Positions 40,201-54,540 of a stretch of DNA of 64,000 nt are shown one piece after another. The stretch is from Aphis gossypii (taxonomy: Eukaryota > Arthropoda > Insecta > Hemiptera > Aphididae), in contig NC_065531.1 in the NCBI RefSeq assembly GCF_020184175.1, positions 61,582,806 to 61,646,805 of the forward strand, in the 5' to 3' direction. The position numbers were made by a program, and so were the translations under genes. How positions within the stretch are numbered: position 1 is the first letter of the stretch; every line of letters starts with the position of its first letter. The notes beneath the pieces are model-generated. The model was not told where the DNA came from. It worked only from the letters and a program-made list of their open reading frames with translations, and did no database searches.

Positions 40201-43200
40201 AAGCATTTAAATAATTTAACTTTGGATATTTAAAATGTTATAAGTATAAGCTTCCTAATAAGCTGTTTCTGTTGCAATTAAAAATACCTAAAATACATTG
40301 CAAAAATTATTTTTAAATTAAACATGTGTATTCAACAATTTATTTAAAATTCTAACAAAAATTAATTGTTTTCCTGTAAAATAAATGCAAGTGTAAACCC
40401 CGTATAAGTTACCCATAATTATTTATTGACTTATTTAACCTTTACTGGGCGGTCTCTTCACCCTGTTTTTCTTGTGGTGTATACTAAATATTACACCAAT
40501 TAAGCTTATTATTCTATTATTACAACAGATTGACTAATAAAAAGCTATGTTAAAAAATCTGTTTTTTTTTTTTTTAATTCAAAATATAATTATCGTAGCA
40601 TCAAATTGAAACTCTTTGCTATTGTGTAGATGCATTAGTATTTAATAATTTCTTATACAAAATGAAATTTACAAAATAAATTTTAAGTTATTGATACTAT
40701 ACAAACCTATTCACACTATCATACTTTTCTGCAGTATCTGACGTTAACTTAAAGTGAATATAACAGTATTATTTAGGTAACATTAGGTATAATAATTATT
40801 TTATGATTTTATTGCTAAAAATCATTTCAACCTATGTAATAACAGTATTAGGTACTGTGTGTTACTAATTTTAATGTTATTAATGAACACAAATTAAATA
40901 CTCTGATCCATGACTTGAAAAGTAGCCGGTGCATTCCTCCGCCCACACTCAATAGGTACACGACCGCTAACCATGGATTCTCTAGCTTCTCCACACCGTT
41001 TATGTATACTTAAATAATGTTCTATATCTATTGTTCATTTTTTATTTTTTAGGTATATTAAGCGAAAACGGTTGCATGTCACGCCACGCTAGAGGTCACT
41101 CTTCTATACTCATGAACGTAGATAGAATTTTTAAATGTATAAGGCTTGAGCCAAAAAATTTTCAAGAAGAAAAGAGTGAGAGGTCTTCTACCCACTTCAT
41201 ACACACAATTTTATTTATTATACATTTTAATTATCAGTGATTAATGATTATCATATTTATATCTTTAGACGACATGGTTTAATTATAACCACACACACAC
41301 ACGTTTGCTTATAAGTAAGACGTGTATGTAGATATTAAAATAACAGTGTATTTTATCCAAACTCAGCGACAGGCTGTTTCTATAACTACTAAGTACTAAC
41401 TATTTTTAATAGGTCATTAATTGTTTCTAAAACATTAAAACGAAAATCAATGATAACCCACCAACATATCATTACTATTATTATATATTATTTAAAACAA
41501 TTAAAATTATTACCATTGGTTATAAACTTATAAATATTGATTTTCAATTATGTAATTTATTATGATAAAGATTACCTTTATATTCAAATCTATATAGTAT
41601 TAAAATAAAGTAACATAACTTAAGAAGGGCTTAAGATGGCTCAGGGAAGGCTAACCCTCCTAAGCCCCCCTATTTATGTCCATTGTTTTACTGTTCCACG
41701 TAGGTAGGTATATTATACAGGTGATACGATATTTATCACGCGATTTAATGGAAATCATACCAACTGCTCTAGATCTTAGGTAATTTAAGCTTTTTGAGAT
41801 TATTTTTCTATTCGATGTGTAAATTAATAAAACAAAAATTAAAAGCAGAAAGTGTGAGCTGAAAATTCATCCATACGTAGTAGGTAACACGCACAACAAG
41901 TATATGAATAATCAGATAATCTAATACAAATACAATGGTGCAAGTCATTTCCTGTTATATTTAGATATAGGTGTATTGTTTTATAGTTTTATATATTATT
42001 ATGTCTATACGACTATACGTGGCTACGTCTCATCAGAAATAGGTTATTACCTTTAGAACGTTAAATAAGATTATTAAATAAATGTGTTTCGTTTGTATTA
42101 TTTATACGAATTCTGTATTCAAAATAATTTATAAAAAAACGACGACTTAACATGGGTTTGATCGTCGATCAGTTTTTATACAGGCCACGATCGCGTGTGG
42201 CACGTTATATACATGGAAAAGTAGAAAATAAAATACAATTAATTATAATATACAATAATGATTATAGACATTGCTGGTTTTCGTATAGCCTGTCAAAGTT
42301 ATAAAATTCATCACATCTGTTTTAAACCGCTGCGTGTGTAATAATAATGATAATAAAAACCGTATAATAAATTCGTCGCCATCGTTATTTATGTGATCAT
42401 AAATACTGACGTTAACCAATTAGGTGCTGATCAGAGGCCATTATTTTAATACAAATTATAACACATAAATATAATAGTGTATAATGCGTGGCTTAACAAT
42501 ATAATAATAAAATTAAAGTATATGAAGTGTAATGTGTTTAGTCGCTTAGTAGTTGTATAATATAATATTAAATAATGTAAACGCACATAATATATAATAA
42601 TACCTATTTAAATATAAGATGTATAATAGAAAAAATATCAACTACTAATTTAAACGAGATTAAATATTTAAATAATAAACTAAACAAATAACTATAAGAA
42701 AACCGTGTAAGAAATATAATATTATGTAAATCGAACTGGTGATAACAATATTCTACACATCCAAGATTTGATTTAATGAAGATGTAATATAGGTAACTAT
42801 ATAGGCATAACGCATATAATATTATTTATTATAATTATAATTAAGGTAAATGAATATATTTAAAAAAAAAATCAAAAACTGAGTAGCCCACTCTATACGT
42901 AAGTAATAAGTAATGGTATAGATTAAATATACAGTAAAAATATAGTAAATACTATAATATAGTATAATTTTATATTGCATCAAACACCACTAGAGTCAAA
43001 TATATAAGCCGAAAAAAACGATGTTTGCGTTTTCAAAATTTGGTGGGTTAGGCCACTTTTGCTCTCATAGCCTCATATTTAATCTATGGTAATAGGTATC
43101 CGGGTATCCATAAAAGCGTTTTTTGATAATAGTGAAGACAACACGTAGTTTTTCAAGTTAGGTACCAATAACCGTAGTTAAGACTTTTTATTATTTCCTC

Positions 43201-43906
43201 TTGTAATTATACTATTAAAACTAATTGTATTCTTTATTTCATAATATTCTAAACTGATATAAAATATTTTTATGGTGTATCTATACAAACCTATTACACT
43301 TCAGAATTTTAGATTAAAATAAATACTTACTGTTATAATAGTTTTTGACTTGTACTTAAGAAATTTAACTACAAAACGATTAACAAATCTCCATCTAAAA
43401 GTTATCAACAACTAAATTTTAAATAATACATATATAATACATTGTAGCTATATATTAAATATTTGTGTATTTAATAAGTAATAATCAATAACAGATTTCT
43501 TACCTAGTGTATATCGGGTGATCATAATTTAGAATCGTTAAAAATTAACATATACTCTTTTCTGAATTTTATCTTTTTTTTGAATTTCAATACGAAATTT
43601 TTACTTTGAAATTCCTAATACTGTGAATCCGTAAATCGTAGTTATGAAAAAAAAAAAAAATATGCTAAAATATAATTCATAATACCTATAATAGTCTCGA
43701 TTGATGAGATGACAATAATATTTTCACTAGGTACATCATGAATCGTGATATTCAGTCATGATTTCATGAAGATTTGGAATATATAATATTGACCTAACAT
43801 AATATATTAAAAATTATTTAAATTTATTGTATAAGATATATATTTTTAATTATTATAACAAATTAAAAAATCAATTAGTCAATCCATCAGCTCTATATGT
43901 ATACCA

Positions 43907-43907
<1 letters not shown>
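37251..43907. other. intergenic region upstream of GRTP1
   Basis: AT-rich DNA without a defensible gene. It includes a 31-nt segment on the - strand (37293-37323) with a strong pyrimidine-tract acceptor and a GTATGC donor, a phase-consistent two-segment frame at 39458-40179, and an open segment behind a good acceptor at 41053-41240. Fragments near 40010-40140, 41630-41690 and 43000-43100 look like decayed dispersed repeats. Confidence 0.5.
39458..40179 (+). CDS. weak two-exon ORF candidate, probably repeat-derived
   Basis: ATG at 39458 opens a frame to a consensus donor (TTATGT|GTAAGT) at 39543. A T-rich acceptor at 40007 continues the frame in the correct phase to TAA at 40179, giving 85 residues. 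The first part is Arg-rich (CGQRRRRWRF). The second (CNQGWIKATNRKLKEIT...) lies in sequence that, on the other strand, looks like a decayed 'ggccctt' dispersed repeat. I recognise no domain. The phase agreement has about a one-in-three chance of being accidental. Confidence 0.12.

Positions 43908-43939
<32 letters not shown>
43908..43939. repeat. (ATT)n microsatellite
   Basis: An uninterrupted run of about ten ATT units at the edge of the GC-richer region upstream of GRTP1. It is likely length-polymorphic. Confidence 0.9.
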
Positions 43940-44248
43940 CGCTAGTCGTGACCCTCCTTCAGCAACAAGACGAAACACGATAAGTAGTCGATAACTTACT
44001 GATAACGGTTGTTCTGGTGATAACGGCGACAATTCACGATAACCGGACGTACGTGATAGCAACCGCACATGATTTCTATACTATTATTATCATTATCAAT
44101 TTTAAATTTAAAACATTGTTAAATAATATATTATTATATGGTCACGACATTACATCGCTGTGCATAGCCGCGCAACAAACAATTACTGCGACGACAGACC
44201 GTTCGGCGGCCGTAGCGGTGTAACACTATTGGCCGTATGACAATCGGT

Positions 44249-44256
44249 AGTCAGTA
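44249..44256 (+). promoter_or_regulatory. putative initiator of GRTP1
   Basis: AGTCAGTA contains TCAGT, the core of the arthropod initiator, about 105 bases before the start codon at 44357 and within a CpG-richer stretch (43940-44340). No TATA box is apparent. A start here gives a short leader that still includes the upstream ATG at 44332. Confidence 0.3.
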
Positions 44257-44331
44257 CTTCACAGGTTGTACGTCCTTACCAGGGTCCGGTTATCGAACGT
44301 TTTATTTGACGAGTTACGTTATTTTGTTTTC

Positions 44332-44498
44332 ATGAACTCCGCCGAACCCGTTAGAAATGTCAACTTCGACTTTCAGGTGAGTTTTCCTTATAGATACATT
44401 ATAATATTCCTTATAAAGTTTCGTTTCGTTATTATTTTTGTCCTTGGCGTTGCAAGTGTGTTAATTTAAATTTTTCTCGTCCACAGCAAATCCGATGA
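44332..44498 (+). other. upstream ORF overlapping the GRTP1 start codon
   Basis: An ATG at 44332 lies 25 bases before the main start, in another frame. In the spliced mRNA (44332-44376 joined to 44487-44498) it encodes 18 residues, MNSAEPVRNVNFDFQQIR, and stops at TGA 44496-44498, beyond the main ATG at 44357. Its context (TTC before the ATG) is weak, while the main ATG has a purine at -3, so leaky scanning would permit GRTP1 translation. This could set a low or conditional translation rate. Confidence 0.5.
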
Positions 44499-47434
44499 GT
44501 ATGGATTCGAGCGTCCCGACGATTTCGATTACGTCGAGTATGAAAAATTCATGTCTGTTTACCTTACAGTGCTTACAAAATGTTCTATGCGGTGGTCACG
44601 TCTTTTGGTGACCAATCCGCAGCTGAAGAGGAACGCTCAACTAAAAAAAATTGTACGCAAAGGAATACCGTTAACTCTTAGGGCACAGGTTAGTTATACA
44701 TAATTAGACATAATACTATTTGTATTGTTTCAAACTGTGTATGTTACTTACATGTTGTCTAGGCTTGGACTTCTATCAGTGGTGTGCAGAAGTTAAAGGA
44801 CAAGTATGGGCCAAATTTGTATAAACGCATGCTAAACAAACCAATTAATGAGGATATCAGGAATATAATCACAGTCGATGTTCCACGAACATATCCAGAC
44901 AACATTTATTTTCATCCAAATTCTGAAAATCAAAAGACTTTGTTTAGGATATTATGTGCATTTGCAGCATGCAATCCAGATGTAGGGTATTGTCAGGTAT
45001 ATTTTAATTTTTATCTAATTTAGTGCTCTTTAATTTATCTTAAAACTTAAATATCATATTAATAAAATGTTTTATTTAGGTAATTATAACTTACTTAATT
45101 TATTTTGACTTAATTTAACCATAAAATCTATCAAATTTTTAAACAAATAAAAGGATTTAATTTAATATATTTATAAACATATAAAAAGTAAAACTATAAG
45201 GATTAAAATAAATTTAAGCCAAAAACATCTTTATTAATTTCTTATAAAAAAGAAAAGTAAAGTTAAATAGCTCAATAATTATTCTTAACTAATAATAACT
45301 AGTACTGAAACTAAGATTTTAAGACCCAACAACAATAAACATTATAGGTAATTATCTTTAATCATAACCAGTTGACTTAAAATTATGCTCCAAAATTTAT
45401 TTTATAGTGCAAAACTATTGGTACCTTTTGTCTTTCAGTTAGCGACTGAGAAATATCGATTTCATTAATGCGTTCAGCACTGTTATAAATAGTTAAACTT
45501 TCTAGTAACACAATTACACCTTCTTTATTTTATAAAACAATGATTTCAAATATTAATTAACTATTAATATATAGACATACAATAATACTTTTTTTTAAAT
45601 TAAATATGAATATAATATGTACAATATTAATTTGACTATGAATTATAAAATACAAATATTTATGATGAAGACATAAATTTAATAATGTCTATTATAATTT
45701 AAGTAATTAAACTTTATTATTAAGATTACTCGAATGCTTTTGTTGTCAAAGAAATAACCTACCTATTATGTAAGAATTTTAAAGGGACCTAGGCTATGAG
45801 TTCTGGGTTTGTTTTTTATTTTGTTCTTTGATTAATTGCTATAAACGTTCAACATTCATCTGCATTCTATGGGAGTACAGTAATGGAATCGATATTTGCT
45901 CCTGTCTGCTGGAGTACAATGAGATAAAAATACCAATATTTTATTTTATTTGAAACTATTCAGTATTTTGTGTTCAACATATTTTAATGAGTAAATATTT
46001 TTTATTTAAAAATCTGGCTTGCACCCAAAAACATATTATTTAGTACAAAAATGTTTAACATTGGTTTAGATCAAGACCGTTTGTAAAATTAAACTAATTA
46101 AAGACTTTATTAAATAAATAATTCCAAACCGTCATTATTTTATTTTGAACATTTTATATACTTTAATTGAATTAAGTATATAACTTTCATATTGTGATAA
46201 ATAAAATAAGAAATGTATGCTAATAAATGTTTATACAGTCAATTATATGTTTATGACTCATTATATCATAACTATTAAGGTTTAATAAACTACATTATTG
46301 TAAAATAAAAAAAAAATGGTTTTTACAGGGTTTAAATTACATAGCTGGTTTATTGCTATTAGTTACTAAAAATGAAGAAACTTGTTTTTGGTTACTGAGA
46401 GTATTAGTGGAGAATAAACTACCAGACTATTATTCTAAGACAATGGATGGTGTCATTGTTGATATTGAAGTTTTTTCACGCTTAGTAAAGTAAATAATAA
46501 TATTTATTATTTTATATTTTAAATTGTGTTAAACAAAACAGAATAATATGTATTGTTGTGTACTTACATTATATTATGAATCTAATTTGTATATTTTTTT
46601 TTTTAGAAAAAAATTTCCTGAAGTGTCTCAACATATGAATGATTTAGAAATGCCATGGGCACTAATCGCTACTAAATGGTTTATTTGTCTTTTTTCTGAG
46701 GTTTTACCAATTGAGGTACTAATAATTTAATTTTATATATTTTACCATAATATTATGAAATTTATTAAAATATGATTTTTAATAATATTCCTATTTTGTA
46801 TATTTATTATTTTCATTTATGCATATTATGTTATATAAATCAATAATCATAAAAAAGTAGTTTACATTTGTTAAAGTGTTAAGTGCTAATCTTTCTGTAG
46901 AAAAACAAGTTTATTTTTACAAAAAAAAAGACATCTCGATCACTATGAAAACAAAACTAGTAATCAACCCTTTAAATTGAATTGTTTTCTTTCTTTATGA
47001 GAAATATAATAATTATGTGTTTATTTAAATACATATTTTAAATTATTATTGTTTATTATTTTTAGACAACTTTGAGAGTTTGGGATTGTTTATTTTATGA
47101 AGGATCTAAGGTTATATTTAGAGTTGGTTTGATGTTGGTGAAATATTATAAAAAAGAATTATTGGAATGTGAAGACATTATATCATTGGCAGAATGTTTT
47201 AAGTCAATCATTCAACGGCCATTTCCTTTAAATTGCCATATATTCATTAAAGTATGTAATTAATAGATATTATATGAATGCTTATGGTTTGTAAAAATTG
47301 ACTTTTTTTTTTTTTATTAGCAAATGTTTTCAGACATTGGATCTTTACCCATGTCGATGATTAATGATCTACGTAGACAAGTATCTGCTGAACGTAATGC
47401 TGATAAATCTACTTATAAAAATAGAAAAGGCTGA
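44357..47434 (+). CDS. Grtp1: GRTP1/TBC1D6-type Rab GTPase-activating protein (TBC domain)
   Basis: Exons: 44357-44376, 44487-44688, 44763-44996, 46329-46489, 46607-46715, 47066-47251, 47321-47434 (TGA). Together they make 1026 nt and 341 residues, close to the ~336 of vertebrate GRTP1. TBC proteins speed GTP hydrolysis by Rab GTPases on membranes. The family N-terminus YGFERPDDFD (12-21) is present. The TBC domain starts at RKGIPLTLRAQAW (64-76). The arginine finger is in ITVDVPRTYPDN (R116), and the glutamine finger in GYCQG is Q152, so both catalytic residues are intact. RWF-type and LRVWDCLFYEGSK motifs follow. Intron 3 falls exactly after the codon for Q152. The ATG at 44332 is out of frame with exon 2, so 44357 (MSTSTF) is the start. 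The Rab substrate cannot be read from sequence. No partner genes are adjacent. Confidence 0.95.
44997..46328 (+). other. intron 3 of GRTP1 (1.3 kb)
   Basis: Bounded by CAG|GTATAT and TTTTTACAG|GGTTTA. It is AT-rich with no embedded gene or obvious repeat. It is by far the longest intron of the gene; the others are 69-350 nt. Confidence 0.8.
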
Positions 47435-47590
47435 AATTGTATAGCTACTAGCTATTAATTATAAAAGTTTATGAAATGTTTGTACAGATGATAAATTCTA
47501 GTCATATTGTATTTTTATGTTGTAACATGTGGCCTATATTTAATTTTTTAAAGTCAAAGTTTTCAATAAACTATTATTCTATTAAAATTT
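47435..47590 (+). terminator. GRTP1 3' UTR and poly(A) signal
   Basis: AATAAA at 47565-47570 lies about 130 bases after the stop codon and is followed by T-rich sequence. This would give a short 3' UTR. No competing hexamer is found before it. Confidence 0.6.
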
Positions 47591-50500
47591 ATCATTTTTA
47601 AAGTATTATAATAAATTTTAAGTAGCTATACTCTGTATTTGTATATATCATAAATTTATTCTGTTATATAAAATTATTTTAAATATTTTATTATTTCAAA
47701 TGTTCTAGTTTTATACATTATGATCAATCTGTGGCTGTGGCTGTAGAGTTTATATTTTTATAATGTTGTACCATGTTTAAATAGTAATATACTTAAAACA
47801 TTATTTTGATACATTTAAGTCTTAACTATTTAAGTAATATAATTGCCATTTAATAACTAGTTAATTATGATTATTTAAACAAATTTTTTTTAAAACAATT
47901 TTGTATTTTACCATTTATTTTTATTAAGATTAAGTTATATTGTTGATTTATTTTCATTTATAACTCCAAGAGCTAAAAAAATGACATTTTTTTTTATCAG
48001 ATGATGATATATTTTATATTTCCATGAATGGATCGATGTATGGCAAACATATCTGTACACTTATTGAATTATATAACTGAATTTGTATTAATATTATAAG
48101 TGTTCACCATAATAATATAATGATGATATATTTTATGAACAAAATTAATTACGATTTAATATGATTTCATTGTTAATAAATCTGCAATATATGACATTTA
48201 TGAAAATGTGTTATGTTTTAGCGGCTGGGTGGTATACCTAGGTTTTAAAATTTTGATAGGTTACTCAACTATAAACTTAACTTAAATAGTTACAAAAACT
48301 TCAATACTTTCTTATCATGTTCAAAGTTACTTATATATTACACTAAAATTCAGTAAGAAAAACTAAAAAAATAAGGTTTTTATTTTTTATTTTTGTACTA
48401 TTAAAATATAAAGTAATGTAACCTAATCCAAACTATTGACATTATTTTTCACATTAAATTTGGACTGTAATATTATCAAAAAGGGGCAAATTGTAGCTCT
48501 TGATCAGGAGCATCAAGTTACCAAACAATAGTGACATAATTAAATAAAAAAAAGTCGTAATTTTATACTTTACATCGACTAAAAATAATGTTAGATCCAG
48601 TCCTGTGTATTCAGTATTTATACATTTTTCATTGTTTTTTTTTGTAGTTTTTGATGTACTGGTGAATAGAACGAATTATTAAAAATCTACCCAATATCAA
48701 CTAGAATTTTAAACAAAAATTTGACTTCAGAGTTCAGACCGTTTATAAGACATAACATTGGTAGCGTATCAATAACTAAGAAAGCTTACATTTATGTTTT
48801 TTAAGTACCTACATGGCTATTGCATAAATATTAACTTATAAAAATTTACATGTTAATACTCTTTGCTTAATTTTATTTTATTGATCAAGTTTTAGGTCTT
48901 TAATAAATATATATCTAATCTAATAACAAGCCTATTAAGTATTAACTAACAATGACTTTTTTAATTAGATACAAATGCTGAAATACCTACCTAACCTTTG
49001 AGTTGCTCCAGGCAGCAACTTTTAGTGGGGAACGATTTAAACTAGATAGGTACTTATCTATAAATAAATTGTATAAATACAATTACTTATTTAAATAGTT
49101 TTGTTTTTCTTAACATTTTTCAAAATAATTTATTACCTAGGTAATTGAAAACATGAAGTTAATTTATCTTAATATTGACTTATTTTTTAATTTGAAATTT
49201 GAATACATTACTTTAACTACAGATTTTAAATACGAATTTATACAATATAAAAGCATTGTTATAGATTTTTCATCAGAATACAAATTATAATTTGCTTCGT
49301 TACATAAACCATAATATACGTAACATCGTTTTAACTTTTAAGGAACTTCGGTTGGTACTCAATAAAGAAATTATTTTAAAAGTTATTTGTTCTATAAAGG
49401 ATTACTATAGGTACCTATTCTATCTTCTTCAAATGTCAGTTGGAAGGATCGTTTTTAGTCTTATGAAATCTAGGATAAAATATATTTAAATACCTATACA
49501 GAATAATACGTTTTTTTTTTTATGCAACCATAATCAAATTATTAAAATACAATAGTGTACCTTATGGCTTATATAACCGTGTTGGTGTCTTAAACTTACT
49601 GAAATGCATGTATATGTCGTGTATACTACTCTTAATAGGTACACTCGGGTATACGCATATATGGTTTTTCCAATCCGAGACCACTGATTGCACGAGGTTA
49701 GGTTAGGATAAATTTCAAGTACACGCCCGAAATAATTGTCATCTGGTGGTTTCAGAACGTTTGTTCACGTCATTCAATATCTCCTGAATAATATAATACC
49801 TATGTACCCATTACGTAACACTGACTATAAATAAAATATGTATTAATAATAATACCATGTAACTTCGGCCGGAGCAGTGTGGTGCAACGATCACACGGCT
49901 GCTCGCTGGACATGACGTGTGCGATCATATTGGTTCGATATGTTCGAATAACCACGGTTAGTGCACTCGGGCACGGTACAAAAAAAATACTACCTACTCC
50001 GTATTATCCCGCTGTCGCTCTACCCTGCCATCGAAAGGGCCACTCTACTGGGACTTGGGAGTGACGTCTACGAATGCGAAAATTTTCTACTTCTTACGGG
50101 AAAAAAAGGACAGTACCTATATACTGCGCTAGACATATACCTAACTCTAACCCTGTCAAGTGAGACGATGCGACATTGACAAAAACTGTAAAGCGGTTAC
50201 AATGGGGCGAAAAAAAATGAAAATATATTACACAGAATCGTATCCGTCATTATTTTTGGTTTTATTGTTATAGTGTTCACATTATTCGTTATGGTTCCGT
50301 CAGGAAATCTCCATGTAGTCGTTCACTCGTTTTCTGTAAATAAGCTACGAGTACCCATGTACACTATACATTTAAAATATAATTGGGTACTATATTTTTT
50401 TTTAGAGCTACTTGAATAATATTTCGATTTTAGCAGGTATATATGTAATATTGTGCGCTGGGGTGAGTTTTTACCCCCCCCACGAGTAAAAGTGATATCC

Positions 50501-51352
50501 GTGGAAACCGCGAGAGCGGGTCATGTGCGTACCGCTGCACGATACACATTATACACAGTATATTGGCCGACAGCAGCTTTATAGATCTAATAACATCGTG
50601 ACGTTGTAATATTATTTCGAATACGATTTAATATTTCTATTTTTTTTCCAGGTCTAGACCACCGCAGTCGTTATTGCTGAGACGCCTTGGCACTTGGAAG
50701 ACCTCGATCCGGAGAATTATTGCAGGTCTTTCGTGTAAAGCATTAAAATGTAAATACTACTCGAGTCGTGACAATAATATTGATTAGTACCGTATGTACT
50801 GTAACTATATAATTATTCGTTTTACAGCATTTTACAGTCTCCCGATAGCTGTAGTCAATATTGGTAATATAGGTATGTACACACAGTAATAATATATTAT
50901 ATAATACTATGTGTAATAAACATGATAGTGTGTGTTATAGTGTAGTAGGTACACTGCAGAAGTACAGGTAGGCACATACGGTACAGTCTATGCAGAGGAC
51001 TACGTGCATTGTTTTTGTATCGATAGTCGATAGCTTTTAGTCGTGTTTATGATTTATTTATTTTTTTTATGGCTTATAATAAGTAATGATAAAATTGTAG
51101 ACGGCAAACAATTGCTGTCGCCTGACCCGTCTAATCTCTCTCGGCACGTCATTTTGAATAATAACGATTGCAAGAAATGATTTTATCACCGAGAGCTAGT
51201 ACCGACGTTTTAATTTTACTAATTTCAGCCATTTCATTCGACTAATTATTATGAATCAATGTTTATCTAACCCTTTTTACTAATTAGGTATATCTTGCAC
51301 CTAGAAAAAGCGTTTGCAAGAGAATCTTGCTAACCTAACTCTTGCCAATAGT
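47591..51352. other. intergenic region downstream of GRTP1
   Basis: AT-rich to about 49.6 kb. GC-richer pieces follow at 49680-50200 and 50470-50720, with donor-like (GGGGTGAGT) and acceptor-like (TTTTTTTCCAG) sites that could mark exons of a non-coding transcript. The frame open after that acceptor lacks a start and any family signature. GGTTAGGTTAGG near 49700 is too short to be a telomeric array. Confidence 0.45.
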
Positions 51353-51402
51353 TGGTAGAGAACACGGTTTAAGATTATTCTATCTTAAACCGTGGTAGAG
51401 AA
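51353..51402. mobile_element. 30-bp palindromic insertion flanked by 10-bp direct repeats
   Basis: TGGTAGAGAA occurs at 51353-51362 and again at 51393-51402. Between and partly overlapping them is a hairpin: CACGGTTTAAGAT, a 6-base loop (TATTCT), then the exact complement ATCTTAAACCGTG. The layout looks like a target-site duplication around a tiny terminal-inverted-repeat remnant, such as a collapsed DNA transposon or its excision scar. Slippage-templated duplication is an alternative. Confidence 0.55.
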
Positions 51403-51959
51403 GTAACTAGTAGTGAAATCAATTGTCGCCTCGAACTTTTTTTTTGTTTAGAGTATTAAATCAAAGTTATCATATTAAACATTATAATACTTATGACATA
51501 GGTACGCCTGATTAGTATCCAAATTAATATCCAATTTATAAGTATACATATTTTTGGAACAAAGTTCCTTATCGAGGGTTGACGAGGAGACCTAGTCGAG
51601 AAAAAATGTAAAGCATTACGATTTTACGAAAAACCTTGAGATAAAGACCAATAGGTAGCTATATAGTTGTTAAAGATCATACATTTAGTGTACCAAAGAG
51701 ATTAGATATTAATTATTTTTATAATTTCCCGAAATATCTATTTCAAAAAATCACGAATTATATATTATTATTATTATTATAATTATCATATATTTATGTA
51801 CCAATTGGTATTTAGTAACAGTTACCAAGTTAAGTTAATAATGATAAATAATAATAATGTAATATAAATGCATAATTACTATTAAATCATCAGAGAAAAG
51901 TGTATAGCATAATAAAAAAAAATTATAATTAATGCGTGTTATTTTAATATAAAAAAATT

Positions 51960-52012
51960 ATGGAGAATGATGTGAGTGACAGTGATTTGAAACAAATACA
52001 AGTGGACAAAAT
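51960..52012 (+). CDS. isolated initial-exon candidate (MENDVSDSDLKQIQVDK)
   Basis: ATG with A at -3 and G at +4 opens 53 nt ending at a consensus donor, AAAAT|GTAAGT. The 17 complete codons are acidic and polar. The exon would leave in phase 2. I could not find a phase-compatible downstream exon before the window ends; if real, the gene would extend with long introns, perhaps beyond 64 kb. The repeat block at 54.5-56.2 kb would then be intronic. It may be chance. Confidence 0.2.
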
Positions 52013-54540
52013 GTAAGTAGGTAATATTTTTTTGTAATTTTTCATTATTTTAAGAGTTCAGTAAGAATTATGATTAAGTTCCATATACTTTGGCAGGAGA
52101 TTTTAAAATTAATTTTCAAAAACAAAACGATCATTTTTTTTTTAAACTACCTACGTTTAAATTAGATGAGATTAAAGGCGGTAAGAACTTGTAGCGTTCC
52201 TCGGGCAGGGTATATTGACGTATATAGTTACAATACAAGTAATAAATGAGCCAATAGTTGGTAAACAATAGTTTCTATTAGGTATTTCAATTTGTTATTA
52301 TTAACAAGCTATAAAAGAAATTAATCACTTTTACCTAAAATAAATGTTTCGATCATTGATTATAAATATTAAATACTAATTTTCGACAGTGAAAAATAAT
52401 TCTCGCAACCAAAAATAGATTTAATTTTAATTTTTGCAATAAAGACTAGACTAATTAATAATAACTATGTTTTTTCGAAAATTCATTGAGACATGACAGT
52501 ATACGCAGTATGCCCGTGATTTTATAAAAACAAATCTTGAGATATACGGCGTATATTATGGACTATGGAATAGGTTTATCCTGGGAACGCCACTACTTAT
52601 TAGTTATTAGTTAACCGTAACGTTTGCGCGAATAGGCAATAATAATAATATAATATTAATTCTATAGATACGTTTAAGTCGACAGTGCCGCGGGGATTAC
52701 ACACTGGTGTAGTAGGTACCTCTATTTTGCAACGATGTTGCTGCGGCGCCGTTTCACGTGAGCCGTATAGTAATATTTTATTATCGTTACGAAACGTCAC
52801 GTTCCACCATTGATAAACAGCGGCGAACAAATAATATGTTATTTATATATTATCGCTCGATAAACAACAATTAATTATACGTCTGAGTTATATTTTTTTA
52901 ACTAATCAATTGATTTTTTTTCACACTACCTGTGTTATAGTCTCGATGTACGCTTGGTAGTCTTTGTAAATTCTAATAATTTTTTTTAAGTCTGTAGATT
53001 TATTTTGCGAAAGACAATATAATAATTTTCTTTCGAGATTTAAACGCGCGTCGAAAGTTTAACATTGATGGGCGCCTTAATATTTACTGTTTTGTTACTC
53101 TACGTTTGTACGCGTAGAGATCGATTGTAACATTTATAATCTAACGCCAATTGTAATCTTATCACAATGTAGGTATAGTAGCTATCATATAGAATTATTA
53201 TGATATTGATGTGTTTTTGGTGTATCAAACCACAGTTGAAATTATATTCCACCGGTAAAATTAGGTATTAGTTCATATTTTTTTAAAATGTTTTCCAAAT
53301 CAGTGTTGCTCGGACGACTGTAGATACGAAAATACAAATGTATAATAATATATTATACACACATACTTTAATTTTTGACTAAGTTTATTTTCTGCAGAAA
53401 TAACTGAGATATCGGTATATCGCATATTATTATTTTACATCTGCCGTCATCTGGTATACATTGCAAGATTTTTGAGAGTTTTTTGACATTGTATATCTGT
53501 AAATCATATTTTATAAAAAAATCAATTATAGTTTCACTTTGATACTTAATTTTGAAATTTATTTGAATACATTGCAAATCCTACACTTTATATTGAATGC
53601 TTAGTTGAAATGTAGAATTTCTCAACATTTTACTCAAATACTAAAAGAATTTTGAAACAAAACTTTCGTTGATTCTGAAAAAAGTCTTAAAACATTGTTG
53701 AGTCTTAAAATTAGTAATTATTTCTTACAGCCTTACGGGTACATAATAATATAAAATTGGTTGGAATACGTAATGTGGCCATGTTTTTTTGTAATATTTA
53801 TATCAACACTAAATGAAAAATCTATAAGTGCTGAAAAAAATTTTATTTCATTTTTTGTTAATTCAAAAAGGAGTAAGATGATTTCCACCATTTTAGTCCT
53901 TTTATCAAAATATTATACATCGGCACCTTGGTTCGAGACATTCGTTTACTGTAGAATGAATGTGTCCACGTAGGTTGGAACCGGTTAAAAGTACCACATA
54001 CACCATTCGACGTTAAGTCGTATAACATCTTTAAGGAGGCTAATCGGTTTTGGTGCACTTTGAACTCAATAGAAAATGTACTGCAGCGCAGAGTTCAAAA
54101 CTCGCACAGTTGCCAGTAAGTACATAACATAATTATTTTGTTCGATGTTTTGTGTCTATAATTCTATATACGATTTTTCGCCGTTCGGAAATTATTGTCT
54201 TATATAATATTTATTATCTCGTGAATCGTCGTTACTAATTTTATCATTACTGTTTTTATACACGTCTGTACTCTGTATACATATATGCGTGTGATTTTCA
54301 CGTGACATCCGTATCTCATTAATGACGAAGATAAATTTAATATAATTTTTTTTCTCTTGTAGGTAATCATATTCAACTGATGGACTCTTATTTTGTTGTA
54401 ATATTCTTATTTATTTTTACGTGATACTTTTATCTAGGGAATTAGTACTTAAATATTATGTTCAACAATATTTGTAATAAAAGTAAAACATTCTACTCAT
54501 ATACAGTCATGTAGGTATGTTGTATGTATACACTATAACA
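52013..54540. other. non-coding region, no confirmed gene
   Basis: AT-rich, with a CpG-richer patch at 52560-52830. On the - strand that patch stays open for about 75 codons without a recognisable domain. A donor-like TTGCCA|GTAAGT at about 54117 ends another GC-richer piece with no start codon. Either may be an untranslated first exon; nothing is firm. Confidence 0.4.
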